From NCBI GenBank assembly GCA_030267965.1, contig BRYA01000065.1, positions 5,429-69,428 on the forward strand: 64,000 nucleotides of DNA, in the 5' to 3' direction. Positions 1-12,100 of the stretch are shown here, piece by piece. The position numbers and the translations under genes were made by a program. The stretch comes from Triparma columacea. Lineage: Eukaryota; Sar; Bolidophyceae; Parmales; Triparmaceae. Each line of letters starts with the position of its first letter. Within the stretch, counting starts at the first letter, position 1. The notes beneath the pieces are model-generated. The model saw nothing but the letters and a program-made list of their open reading frames with translations. It was not told the origin of the DNA and searched no databases.

Positions 1-965
1 TCTCTCTCCCCCCCCCCCCCCGCCCTCCTCGCCTTGACTTCGTTCCTCCTTCTTCTCCAGTATTCCCTCCTCTCATCGTCCCCCTTCCACTCCTTTCCTC
101 CCCCCCCCCCACCTTCCCCCTGACCATGGTTGCTCTCCCCATTTATTCCCCCCCTCTGGCCTAAGAAGACCACCCGGGCCTGCCTGAGGCGATCCTCACT
201 GTAGACTGGTAACACAATAGGATCGTCACCATCGGACTCGTAAACCAGCATAATTAATTTCTTCCCCCTGAAAACTTCCTCCCATTTCTTCGTGTTTGAC
301 CCCTAAAATGATTTGAGCAGAAACCATAACTGCTTCGACATCAATTTTAGATTCTTTTACGACCTAGAAATTTTACTGCGAAAGTACCTTGCGAAATCGC
401 CGTCGTAGTTATACTGATTTGAAAAAATACCACGACATGTCAGCATCTTTACGTTTAAATTTGTCATTCAAACGGCTCCTAGCTCAACCCACCGGAATGC
501 CGACATGACTTTCCCGTTGTACACAAAATCAATCCTGACTATTGAAAAGAATTTCCGACGAAAACGCAAACTTAAAATTGTAAAGGGTTATGCACCTTCG
601 AGCAAAATAATTTTCATCTTCAACCAAACTGTTCCACCACCATATACTGAACTCGCCAACCCACACCCAAGCTGCAACTCCTGTGCGAATTTGTCAACAA
701 TTGGGGTTTTGTGCGTGCTCTGAGGAAAGCACACAAATAACTCTACGGCTCCATTTGCCGAGCAAATAACCCATACCTTGACCGAACGATCCTGTAGAGC
801 ATACCCCTATAGAGCTTGACATTACTCAAATCCCCTACGAACACAATCCGAAACCCCTGACCCAGTACTTCCTCCCCCCTCTCCAACCTGACACACGTGC
901 CTCCCCACGAGAAGAAGTCCGTACCGCACAGTCATTCGTGGACTCATTCGCCCCTAAAATAAGCC
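1..965. other. Gene-free left edge
   Basis: Pyrimidine-rich low-complexity sequence (long C and CT runs in the first 130 bases), then AT-richer unique sequence. The only open frame of note (505-723, 72 codons) has no recognisable motif and no coding look. The last 100 bases are presumably promoter and 5' UTR of the cyclase gene that starts at 966. No TATA box or RNA gene was recognised. Confidence 0.5.
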
Positions 966-3900
966 ATGGATGTCAAAAAGTCTTCAGTGAGTGATGATCG
1001 TGATGATCCTTCAAAGAGTGGAGGTCTCTCCCCCCCCCTTTTTGGCAGGAAGTCGCCCGTATCTTCCCCTAAGGACAATATTCGACGCTCACCGACGGCA
1101 CCCACGTCGTCGCGGATTGCCTCAAAAAGTCCCGGCTGGGGCAGAAGATCTTCGCTGAAAGAGGGCCTGCAGATGTAAGTTTGGGTTGAGGGTTCCGTAT
1201 CAATTTATGTCCGTGTCACATCCGTCCACCTAATCCCCCCTAACCTTCCGCCCCGCTTGCAGGATGATGTCGAGGGCACCGTCGAGCTTGTTGGGTTTAA
1301 AAGACCTCCACCATGCTTCGGCTCGCCGTGTTTTGGCCTTGACGTTAGACGACACTTCGTCATTCTTCGACCTGTCCAAATACAAAATTTCCAAGTACAC
1401 TAAACGCTTCCAGGTCGCCCGCGTCGAGCGCATGTACAGGCGGTCCCAGCTCGAGAGAACCCTGAGAGTCTCGACTCTCGGGTTCCTGCTCTACGCCCTC
1501 TCCACGGCAACGATCGCTCTGGTCGACGTGATAGTGGGGTTCCACCCCGACGATAGCGCCGCCTTGACGTGGACCCTCGTCTTCCGCGCGAGGTGAGGAA
1601 AGAGCGGAGCAATTTTTGTTGAGGAGGAGAGTATATGGTCACTCTTGAACGCTAACTCAACCTTTTCCACCGCTCGCTCACCGCGTACGCTGCGCTCTCG
1701 CACAGTATATTTTCTCTGTGTGCGGTATTCTCCTTATATCTTAGAACTGTTGGGCGCAGACAAATAAAGGAGGATGACAAACAAGCTCTGCAGAAGACCG
1801 TGTACGCGAAGGCACCCCTGATATGGATGATTTGCAACATTTTAACTGTGGCCATGTATACCATGGCATCGCACGACGCGAAACATTCAGGCTTTTTCTC
1901 AATCACAGATGCAAAAACAAACTCCAAGTGAGTCTGGACTCCACCACACCCACCATCACACACACCACTCCAACCCCCCCCCCTCCCCCCCCCTCGCAGC
2001 TACAAGTGCATTGTTGAAAAAGACGAGGGCTGCACACCCGCGTACTTCTTCTTTGCTGGACGGTGGTCCCGCATGAATTCCATCCTCCTGTTCACCCTTA
2101 TGATTAGTTCAAGCGGCATGAACACGTTGCATGTCATATTATTGTCATTCGGGCATATTGTATTTTGCCTATTTGGCGTTCTTGCCCTCGTTGGTCATAG
2201 GGATGGGGGGGGCTGGTCTCTCATGGGGGACTTGTTTGTCCCCGAGGCAGGTTTTCTGGTGGCGACCTTTGCCATATGCATCATAGGGCTGCTTTGGATC
2301 GAGAGGACCAATCGTCAACACTATCTGGCCGAGGTGAGAGCAGAGCGGAGTGGACAAAATATGGGCCGGAGCAATGAAATAATTCTAACGCAACCCTTCT
2401 CCGTAGCTGCAAAAGAAGTACGACACAAAACGCAAAGACGAGCTCATAAACGCCATGCTCCCTCCTTACCTGGTGACGAAGATGAAGCAAAACAAGAAGG
2501 ACATTGCCAACATGCACAGGTCTGTGTCAATCCTCTTTTGTGCAATATGCGACTTTAAGCAGTTGTGCGAGCACCTCACCGAAATGGAGCTTGTAAAGGT
2601 AAGAGTGAAGAAAAATACGATGGTATCAATTTATGCACTAACGTGACCTTTTCCACCGCTCGCTTCGCTTGCTGCTCGCTTCGCTTGCTGCTCGCTTCGC
2701 TTGCTGCTCGCTTCGCTTGCTGCTCGCTTCGCTTGCTGCTCGCTTCGCTTGCTGCTCGCTTCGCTTGCTGCTCGCTCAGCTCGTCCACCTCGTGTATTCT
2801 TCCTTCGATGACCTTGTGACCACACAGCATGTCTATAAAGTCGAGGCGATCGACAACACATACGTGGCAGCTGCTAATTGCCCCAGCAAGGACCCTGACC
2901 ACATTATTCACATGGCTTCAATAGCCTTAAAGATCCAGTCGATGATAGAAGTGAGCGACTTCCTTGTGTCAGAAAATAAGCGCGTTAAGATCAGAGTCCA
3001 AATCGGCCTCCACACTGGAGATGTCGTTGGAGCTGTCGTTGGGACGAAGACTTGGTCTTACCATCTCTTCGGAGACGCCGTAAACACAACTTCTAGGATG
3101 TGCTCAACCGCGCCAGAATCAGAAATCCAAATGTCAACTCCCTTCAAGAAAGCTTTTGAGCCCTTGCTCGAAGTGTTCGCAAGTAGAACTATGCACGAGG
3201 TGAGTGGGCACATGTAACCTACAACCCACTTGGTTCCCTCTAAACTAACCAACCAAACCCCTCTCAGGTAGAATTTGTCGACAGAGGCACTATACATGTG
3301 AAGGGGAAGGGCGAAATGCGCACCTTCCTTCTGCAGAGTCGGAGAATGCGGACACAGAGAATAGCTCCCCAACGAACTTCCATGACCCAGAAACGTAACG
3401 AAAAGGACGACGAAAGGGCTCTAGAAGCTCTAGACGAGTACGACTCCACCTTCAGGGCAACAGCCCTCACCTATATTCGCATGAGTAGGGCCTCCCTCAT
3501 CTTTTATGCTTCCTCAACCACAACTGACGATGGGCGGAGGGATGCCGACAGTTCCGATTTGAACATTTCCAGAGCGCCCTCAAATTTGGTGACTGCCCCC
3601 TCGTTCAACAATCACCAGTCAACAAAAGACATGAAATCTCTTGAAACAGTCTTTCGAATAAACAAAAAAGCGCAAAATGATATCCAGTCGGGGAGCAAAA
3701 TCCAACCAATTCTTGACGGGCTTAGGTCCCCGGAAAGAAGCGACAGAAGGGATTCAGGAAGGGATTCAGGAATTGATTCAAGGTGAGAATTAGCAAAACG
3801 TGCTTGTATTGTAACCTTGATTACACTCACTTTCTTAATTTCACCTACTAACCTTTCTCACAAATCTTAATTACGCTCATTCACTTATTAGCAGCTCGAG

Positions 3901-5524
3901 GTTCAGTCTCGCCAGAATAAGTACCTCTACTGTCCTCAAGGCTGTAGGAATGAAACTGAAAGTTGGGAAGTTCACCGAGAATTTCAATATCGACGAGGAA
4001 GGGAACCCCTCGGGAAATATAATGACAGAGCACCTTGATACTGCGAGATACGCGGGAGCTATCACCTCGCGACATCTCACACCGCAGAAGATTGCCTATC
4101 AACTCGAGGAGTCCTTCAGGATAGAGTTCAACGCCTCCAACGTGGCCTTTGCTCAGTCTCTTGGTATTGTGATGGCAGTCGGCGTCACAATGTTGTGCAC
4201 GACCGCTGCATTAATGATGGAAAAGGATTGGAAGATTCTTACCATCCTTTGCCTGGCAACCTTAACCTGCGTCCTTTTCTCGACGTCAGCGCGCTATTTT
4301 GAGGGCTTCTTCAAATTGCGGGTCCAAACCATTTTGGTTAGTACTGCCATCTTCCTCCAGCTCCTCTTCGAATTTTTTTTGGTCATTGCTAGAACCTTGG
4401 GCTACGGCTTTAATGCGATAGAGCTTCACATGGTGCTTATCATGATGGTGTCCCACGCATTTCGTGTGCGCGCAGTCTTTATGTACGTCTTCAACGCATG
4501 CACGATCCTCCTCTACATCACTGCCTCTGTTGTCCCTCACTACGCTGGCCTTGACGTTGACCCTCCAGACTCAAGCACAGTGGGCGGCATACTGTTTGTG
4601 ACGCTCTGTTCCTTCTCTGGTTGCGTCTGTGCGTACAGCAGGGAGCTGGCCTTCAGGCAGGACTTCCTCGTAAGAAAGGCCTTGCTTCTCGATAACATTA
4701 GCTCGAGGGGAATGCTGAGGAATATGTTCCCCAAGAAAGAGCACAGCGACAAGCTGCTCGCAAAGAAAATCCCACTTGAAGTGCTGGAAAATGTAACGCT
4801 TCTATACTCCGATATAAAAGGGTTCACTTCAATGGTCGCCAGCATGGAGCCCTACCTACTTTGTACTTACCTTGACGCATTGTACTCAAAGTTTGATGCA
4901 AAACTCGACAAGTACGGCATTTACAAACTCGACACCATCGGCGATGCTTTTGTCGCCATCATCGGAGTTACAGATGAAAAGGAAGGTCAGTTTCAGGAAT
5001 CTGGATCAGTCCGCATGACGAAGTTCGCCTTCGATATGATTGCTGACATTGAAGATTTTTGCGAAGTAAACAATCTGGACATTGCCATGCGCATCGGAAT
5101 CCACAAGGGCACTGTAGTTGGATCGGTAGTGGGGAAACTCAAGCCGAGGTACTTAACATGGGGGAAAGATTGCCTCATCGGAACAAAACTAGAGTCTACG
5201 GGGAAACCCAACCGGGTTCACATTTCGCAGGCTGTCAAGGAAGAGCTATCCCTATCGGAGGAAGCAGCAAAGTGGAAAATTATTCCTAACTTTATTGCGA
5301 TGAGTACCACTTTCAATTCACCAAAGATGAAGGATGGCGAAAAAAAAATACCTACAGAGGCGCTGGGAACAAGTGACAAACCAGAAGCAGGTATGGGGAA
5401 CAAAAGAGACTCAGATTCTCATACTTTCGACTACGCCTCTCTGAAGAATCCCCTAAAAACAGTTTCCACCTTCTTTGTGTCCAACCCTCGGCGGAGTACA
5501 ACTAAGGATGAATCTTCTTCATAA
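966..5524 (+). CDS. Two-domain, 12-TM class III nucleotide cyclase (probable guanylyl cyclase)
   Basis: Eight exons: 966-1174, 1263-1592, 1706-1927, 2000-2333, 2407-2598, 2780-3199, 3268-3782, 3895-5524; 1283 residues, all joins in frame. Topology is that of mammalian membrane adenylyl cyclases: a Ser/Arg-rich cytosolic N-terminus, about six membrane helices (residues 100-360), cyclase domain C1 (about 400-610), a linker, a second hydrophobic block (about 800-960), then C2 (about 1035-1230). C1 carries IGLHTGDVVGAVVG and GDAVNTTSRM (transition-state Asn and Arg present) but both metal Asp are lost (FCAICDF; KVEAIDNTY). C2 keeps both metal Asp (YSDIKGFT; TIGDAF) but lacks Asn/Arg (GKDCLIGTKLES). 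The halves are therefore complementary but in the order opposite to mammalian enzymes. Glu in KVEAID sits where guanylyl cyclases have Glu and adenylyl cyclases Lys; the partner base-contact residue is His. I infer cGMP synthesis. Adenylyl activity is not excluded. Confidence 0.9.
2659..2770 (+). repeat. 16-bp tandem repeat inside a cyclase intron
   Basis: About seven perfect or near-perfect copies of CTCGCTTCGCTTGCTG fill the 3' half of intron 5 (2599-2779) and run directly into the acceptor GCTCGCTCAG. The unit is an amplified version of the CGCTTCGCTCG-like 3' end seen in many other introns of this window. Confidence 0.9.
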
Positions 5525-5681
5525 TATTTATCAATGATCGTTAACATCAAATACTCAACCTTACCCTTACAACCTTAACCCATACCTTTAGCGGTGAGAA
5601 ACACAAATTACTTCCGCCGTACATCATCGCATAACTTGAAAACTATGATAAATCCTCTCATTCAAGAATACAAAGTTCATC

Positions 5682-8600
5682 TCATTGATCTTCCGTTGTT
5701 GCCCGTTGTGCCCTTGCAGCCTTCCTCGCCTTTACCCTCGCGAGCAATTCGTTAGAGTTCCCCAACAACTTGCCCCCCGCCCCCCTGAGGGTGTCCTCGT
5801 TGCTCTCCGCCGACAGGCTTGGTTCCTCCTGGCTGTCAGCGAAGAAGCTTTGGCTACTGCTCTTCTGACTGTCCATGAGTTGGGAGCGTCGGCGAAGAGG
5901 GGATATGGGCGCCTTCGGGGTCCCACTCTTGGCCGAAACCTTTACGCCCATTTTCCTGCGACGACGAGATGCGAATATAATTAAGCCAAGGACAAAGCAA
6001 TACCACTCGCTCTTTGCTTTCACCTCCTCACCTGTTGTTTCTAACCCTCGCAAGGATATCCTCCACAGATGACCTGCCGTTGAGAGTCTGGGTCTTTCCG
6101 AAGTCTCCATCCATCGAGCCGTCTCCTTCCATATCGGGCGGCTGATAATGCGCTGCAACGGACATGCGCACCTTCAAGGTTCCACTGCGACGGAGGAAGC
6201 CGTAGTATGATGAGCGAAAGCCGTGTAATTCGTCGCCTCCTTACTTCGTACGCTCTTGGTCTCTTCTCACCTCTTTTCTGTCCTGAAGCCAAACTTGCTG
6301 AGAAAGCTAGCCCCCCCCATGTCAGCTGGCATCTCGATGCTGCGGCGAGCGTAAGGTTGTGTTAGTGGTTAAGTAAGTCAAGGTGCCCTCCTCTGCGATG
6401 CCGGTTTTGATAAAGTCTCACCTCCTCAGGTCATGCAGGCGGTAAGCCCCCCCGACGAAGTAATCCCTTAGCTCACTCCTGATGCCTCCCCTGGGGACCC
6501 AGAGTTTGACTTCGACTTCGTGGTTCCCAGGCGTCGTGGGGATCTTAACGAACCCATACCCCTCGATAATGTGTCTCTGGAAGGCGTGCTTCGAGGACAG
6601 CTGGAAGAGCATGCTAGGAGCAGAGTTCATCATAGCGGGATTTGTGCAGAAATCCGGAGGCGGGGCAAGATTGAGGGAAGTCGGGTGCCCGAAATGGTAG
6701 ACAGGATCGGCGAGCGCTGTGAGGGGGGGGGGGAGACCAAGGAATTAGTAGCTAAAGGAGGAGTAAAATCGCGGAGCTGAGCCAGAAGGGCTGCGTTTTG
6801 TCCCTTCTCACCGTGCTCGTAAATCCCACTGGATGTCAGTCCCATGATGCTCATCAGCAAGAAGAGGGCACCGAACAGCCAGAAGATGTAATTTTCTCCA
6901 AGACTCATTCCGCAGACGATTGCCAAGAACATGAGAACAGAAAAGAACCTGGACTTATATCCCGACATGACCTCCGTAGACCTCGGGACGCTGAGATAAG
7001 CCGGATGGGTTTTGTTAGGTGTAAGATATGCACATTGTTCCTTCTGATTTGATTTCATTCCTGCCCCTTCTCACCTTGCGGTACCGAAGGCCTTGTTGTA
7101 GGCGGCAGCATCCTTCGGCTTTAGGTACCTGGGCCTTGCCATGTGCGTCGTGCCAGTGACCGCGAGTTCGTTCGTAGGGTTTCTGCCGCCCCAGTTCACT
7201 CCAGGAATCTGAGAGGCAAACGACCAGCCCTTCGGGAGCACAGTCTCGTACTCGGCATACACGAAGCCTCCCTGGTCATCAAAACCCGATGCGGAGACAA
7301 GTTCTGCATTCACGTGGAGGAACAAAGGCACGTCGTCGGACTCAGGCTGCCGGGGAGGAGCGAAGGGTGAGAAGGGAGGAGCGAAGCGAAAACCAAACAA
7401 TTCATGCCCTGTGTCCCCCCCTGCACATAACCTCAAACCCTCTCGCTTCGCTCGTCGCAAGTTTCATCTATTCTCACCTTGCCGAAAAATGTCTTGCCCG
7501 AGCGGTTGCGGCGCTCTTCGACCTTCTTCATGTCCCTGTAGGTCTCCTCTGCAAGCATCCTCTCCGCCATGACGATGGAGGGAATGGAATTCTTGTTCTC
7601 GAGCGTGTACTCGTACTGGCTCCCTCTGGGGGTCGTAAAGCGAAATGTCGACAACTTGGATCCCTTGTTCTGCCTCACGTTGAGCTCGTGGGAGGAGGCG
7701 AAAGTCGGGTTCGTCTCGTCCTCGGGTTCGACCTCCGAGAAACCAGGAGTCACCTCCATGGTGTTGTTCCTGAAAACTTTGATGGTGCACAGAACCTGCG
7801 GGGTGTGTGACGAGCGGAAGGTGAGAGCAGTTAAGAGGGCGACAACATCTCCTCCTCTCAACTCACCTTTTCGTAGAACCTTGGTCCGCCTACACTGGCA
7901 GCGCCCCCGAAAATTTCGTCCTCGTCCTTCTCCAGACTGCCCTTCTTGATCTTCTCCACGTCGCAGTCGACAGCCGCCACAACGTACATGGTCTTAAAGG
8001 GCGCCTCCCTGCCAAGGTGTTTCTGCGGCGAAGAGCGGGGGAGGGCGGTGAGCTACAGGAAGAACAAAAGCGGCTCGTCACTAGTCTTCCGATCGCACCT
8101 TCATGGAGTTGGTGGCCTGGGGGAGGATGTCCTTGGAAAGCTGCCGGATCGGCAGGGTGGCGGCCGCGAGCCCCAGGGGGTTGTGGTACGGGTTGTTAAC
8201 GTTCTCCGACGTCGTCAATTTGGGAAGGATCTTAGTCTTCGGCACGAAGCTGCGATGAGCAAAGCGAGCCGCGGGAAGGTTTGCGTTAGCATATTGGAAG
8301 CCCCGCTAGCAACGTTGGCTCAATGCAGATGCCTTGATTCTTTTATTCACTATCCACTCACCTGTCCTTGTCGACGTAAGTAAAAATCATGGCCTCGGCG
8401 AGGTCGTCCAGGGGGTCCATGCCGTCCTTCCAGCTTTGAAGCATCTTGGCCCTATAGTCGGCGTCGTACACAGAGCTGTCAATCGTCCCTCTGCTCCTGG
8501 GCGTCCGAGGGCTCTTGTTGCTGGCTCTGCAGGGCGGGGAGGGGCGAAGTGAGTCACAATGAGGATCAAAAAAGGTTCTCTCCTATGTAGCGTGTTCATT

Positions 8601-9112
8601 GAGTCGTCATTACACTTCTCCTTGCACCGCTCCTCTTGGCTGCCCCAAACCCCCCCCCCCCTCCCCCCCCACTCTATCTCAGACACCCATGTTTACCGTT
8701 CCCTCGCCCACCCTGGTTATCTTTCTCACCTCTCGTTACTGTCTGGGCTCAGAATGGCAATCTCCCTTGGCCCAAACACCTTTTCCTGCCATTCCAGGTT
8801 CTTCTCAATCACTAAGATTTCATCGTCCTCGTCATCATAGCGAAGGGACTTCTTGTTCTTCTTTTCTGCCTTATTTTCCTTCCCACTCACACTCGCCTTC
8901 GTCTTGTTGACCCTCCTTAAAGTCACCTTGAGGTTCAAATTCTGAAGGGGGTCGGTAATAGGATAATAGAACGTCTGATCTGGATCCATTATTGCAGCGG
9001 AATCGAGGGGAGAGGATGAAGTGAAGTAGATTGATTGTGGGTCTTTCAAACTGGAATAATTTAATTTGGGCCCTGTCCAACTGGGTCCGGATGTAGTCGG
9101 AATCATGGACAT
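5682..9112 (-). CDS. MKS1: MKS1-like B9-domain ciliary transition-zone protein with inserted membrane hairpin
   Basis: Eleven exons on the minus strand: 9112-8730, 8526-8362, 8249-8099, 8022-7867, 7795-7478, 7346-7075, 6990-6812, 6716-6422, 6339-6271, 6184-6032, 5955-5682; 804 residues, every join in frame. The B9 (C2-like) domain shows VYAEYETVLPKGWSF, GVNWGG, GYGFVKIPTTPGNHEV, LWVPRGG, LRDYFVGG and, near the end, SKFGFRTE, all in the order expected for MKS1 rather than B9D1 or B9D2. MKS1 family proteins belong to the MKS module at the ciliary transition zone. Oddity: exon 7 (6990-6812) encodes two hydrophobic helices within the B9 domain; its length is not a multiple of three, so skipping it would break the frame. 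The tail is Ser/Arg-rich. The start ATG lies only 24 bases from that of the divergent VPS35L gene. Confidence 0.82.
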
Positions 9113-9136
9113 CCATTCCGAGATCTTTTGTTGCCC

Positions 9137-12100
9137 ATGGCCTCCCTACCCGATCTTCAGCTCTCAAAATTTCAATACGCCGCGGAGGCGTCTCGGATCA
9201 TGCTGAAGATGGAGCGCACGTCGCACCATCCCCTCATTTCAGTGATAAAAGAGTCCTCAGCGGACGAGCCCCCCCCACCTCCAGCTTTGGGTGCTGCAGG
9301 GGATGGCAACGATCTGGTGGATCCGTTGGGGGCAATGTCCATCGATGCGACCCCCCCCCCACCCCATGTTAGCTCGGGTGCGACCAACATGAACTTTGAT
9401 GGAATGGATCCTCTGTCCATGATGCTGGACGATCCATTAGGGGCCAATGGGGGAGGAGGTATGGGGGCAGATGGGGATGACGGTATTTCAGGGGTGGACG
9501 ATAGGGGGAGGGCAATCTCGATTGAGGAGGCCGCAACAATGGCTGCCCAAAAGTTCGAGGACGAGCTTGCCACACCCTGGGCTGTCAAGAAGGAGCAGGT
9601 TTTGAGGGACTACCAAGTGACTAGTGTGAGGGTCAAGGCGAATTTCATGAAGGACGAGGACAACAGGGAGGAGGAAAAGGTGTTGAGGGTTATAGACAGG
9701 ACCAAGGCCAGGCTAGAGGCTTTGGAGGACAAGGTGGGTGGGGGTGGTGGGGGCGATGAGCAAAGCTCGTCGCAAGATCGTTGCAAGCTCGTCGTAAGCT
9801 CGTCGCAAGCTCGTCGCAAGCTCGTTGCAAGCTCGTCGCAAGCTCGTTGCAAGCTCGTCGCAAGCTCGTCGCAAGCTCGTTGCTTCAGGGTAACCCGCTC
9901 TGCACTACAGCCATTACCATAATCGACATTCCAACTAACTAACTAAACCGCCGCGCCGCTTTCGTATCACAGGGTTCCGAGACCCCAACCCTCGATATCA
10001 CTCAGAAAGAATACATTTCGCAGCTCACACGCTACCACGAAGAGCTACAGAGGGCATGGAAGGACGGAGAGAGGGTCTTGAGCATTAAAATTGTCATCAA
10101 GTGCACAAGATTGCTTGCCGACACATCCGTCCCTCAATTCTACCCATCCGTCTTCATTATGGTGACGGAGATCTTGGACACGTTCGGAGAACTCGTTTAC
10201 GAGAGGATCCTCGGCAAGGCCGAAGAGGACGACGAGGGCAACCCGCCCCCCTTGATTAAAAAGGGGAAAGACAAGGGCAAGCGCATGTCTAGATTACCCC
10301 CGAACTGGACTGTAAACGACGTCAACGTCAACGCTAAGGAGACGTGCAGGAACTGGTTCTACAAGATATCCTCTGTCCGAGAGCTCCTGCCTAGAATGTA
10401 TCTGGAAATGTGCCTACTCAAGTGCTACCGGTTCTTGTCCATCAACGAGTACCCCCAGGTGCTCGGGCGCCTCGCCTCCATGTCGCGCGGCATCGGGGAC
10501 CCCCTGGTCTCCGTCTACTGCCAGTGCTATTTGGCAAGGTGCGGCAACTTCGTTTGCCACACGGAGACTAACTACGCGAATACGATGGCATACGACTACA
10601 TGTTCGGTTCCAAGAACTACAAGAGTGAGGATATGAAGGAGAGGCTGAAGAGGTTGGGCATAACTCTCGAAGAGTTCCTGCACCTGCAGTCCCCCGCCGT
10701 GGAGTGGATAATGAAGTGCGTAGGGAGGAAGGCAAACAAGACCATCTTCACGACCGCCCTCAAGCACTACAGGGACTACTGCGGGAACAGCATGGTGCTC
10801 AAGCACATCATCGACTGCTTTGACCCGAAGCACTACGCACCTAACGCCGCCGCCATGGTTTCGCTGGTGAAGATGGCAGATTCGAGCAAAGTCGGGATGA
10901 TTGGGGTCTTCGACACCATGGCAGCTAGGTTCATCCAGTCCCCCCCCCCCGAGGGCCAGAGGTTGTTGGTGTTGAATGAGGTCTGGAAGGTCGTCACCAA
11001 ATGCGAAGACCTCAAACAGTACATCAGCTGCGCGACAGCCTGGCTCGAGGTCGTGCTTCACCATTACTCGTCCATGGAGCTTGGCGTTCTGCTGAGAGAC
11101 GTGGTGAAACATCTCAACGCTGCTGACGCGGATGAGATCGAGAGCTACGGCTTCTTGGAACCCTTGGTGAAGCTCTTGGTGCACCACTGTTACGACTTCA
11201 ACGGAATGATATTCAAGAGTGGGGAGCTGCTGCAGATTCTCGACAAGTTCAAGGAGAGCAGGAAAGCTGAGCACTGCAAGGAGTTGTTGGACTCCTTCGC
11301 CAAGCACTCGGGGGAAACCGATGACCCCGTGTTGATCAACACTTTGTTCGAGGTGTCGAGGACTTTGCACGACAGGTGAGAATTGCCCTCCTTGCTATTT
11401 CTTGTCACCAATGCTGACTCTTTTCACGCTTCGCTCATCGCATCAGCATCGACTCACTTTCCCCCGAGGGCGAGCAGAGGCACTGCTCCTTCCTCATCTG
11501 CGGCTTCATCGAGAAGGTCAACTACGGGAAGGACTTCGAGCGCCAGCTTGGCACCTACGTGGACTGCAGGGCCGCCTTCTGCAACTTAGATGACGTGAAG
11601 GAGCAGCTAGTCTTGTGCGTTTGCAAGCTGGCCATGCAGACTTTGGCGTTAATGAGGGGCCGCCACAACAAGAAGACATCCGCTTTCGTCAAAGGGTGCC
11701 TGGCTTTCAATCACATAAGCATTCCGAGTATTGAGGATAGAATGAAGAGGTGAGGCCGCGGTTAGAATGGAGTCGCGGAAAGACTTGTTCTGGGGGTTAT
11801 GGACTGGTTGTTCACATTCAGCTATCTAACTCCTTGTCGTCGCTTCTCTCCTTTCCCGCTCGCAGGCTCAACCTGCTCGTGACTTGCGGCTGGGTCGGGT
11901 TGAAGAACCAATGCCTGCCGCAGACGGACACGTTCCTCAAACAGGCTATCACCATCATCCCGGAGTGCCAGGGCAAGGTGGACGATATGGTGTCATGGGT
12001 CGGAAGTTTCTGCGGGCTGCTGGTCATGGTGCCGGGATCTCCGGAGCTCGGCCCCTTCTACCTCGCCAAGGGGCTACAGAAAGCCATCGGAGCGTGGAGC

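Noticed and set aside
505..723. 72-codon plus-strand open frame at the left edge
   Set aside because: No motif, no homologous feel, AT-rich flanks; expected by chance.
10414..11370. Long minus-strand frame (318 codons) opposite VPS35L
   Set aside because: Exactly antisense to a conserved exon; His/Val/Leu-rich composition typical of a complementary shadow frame.
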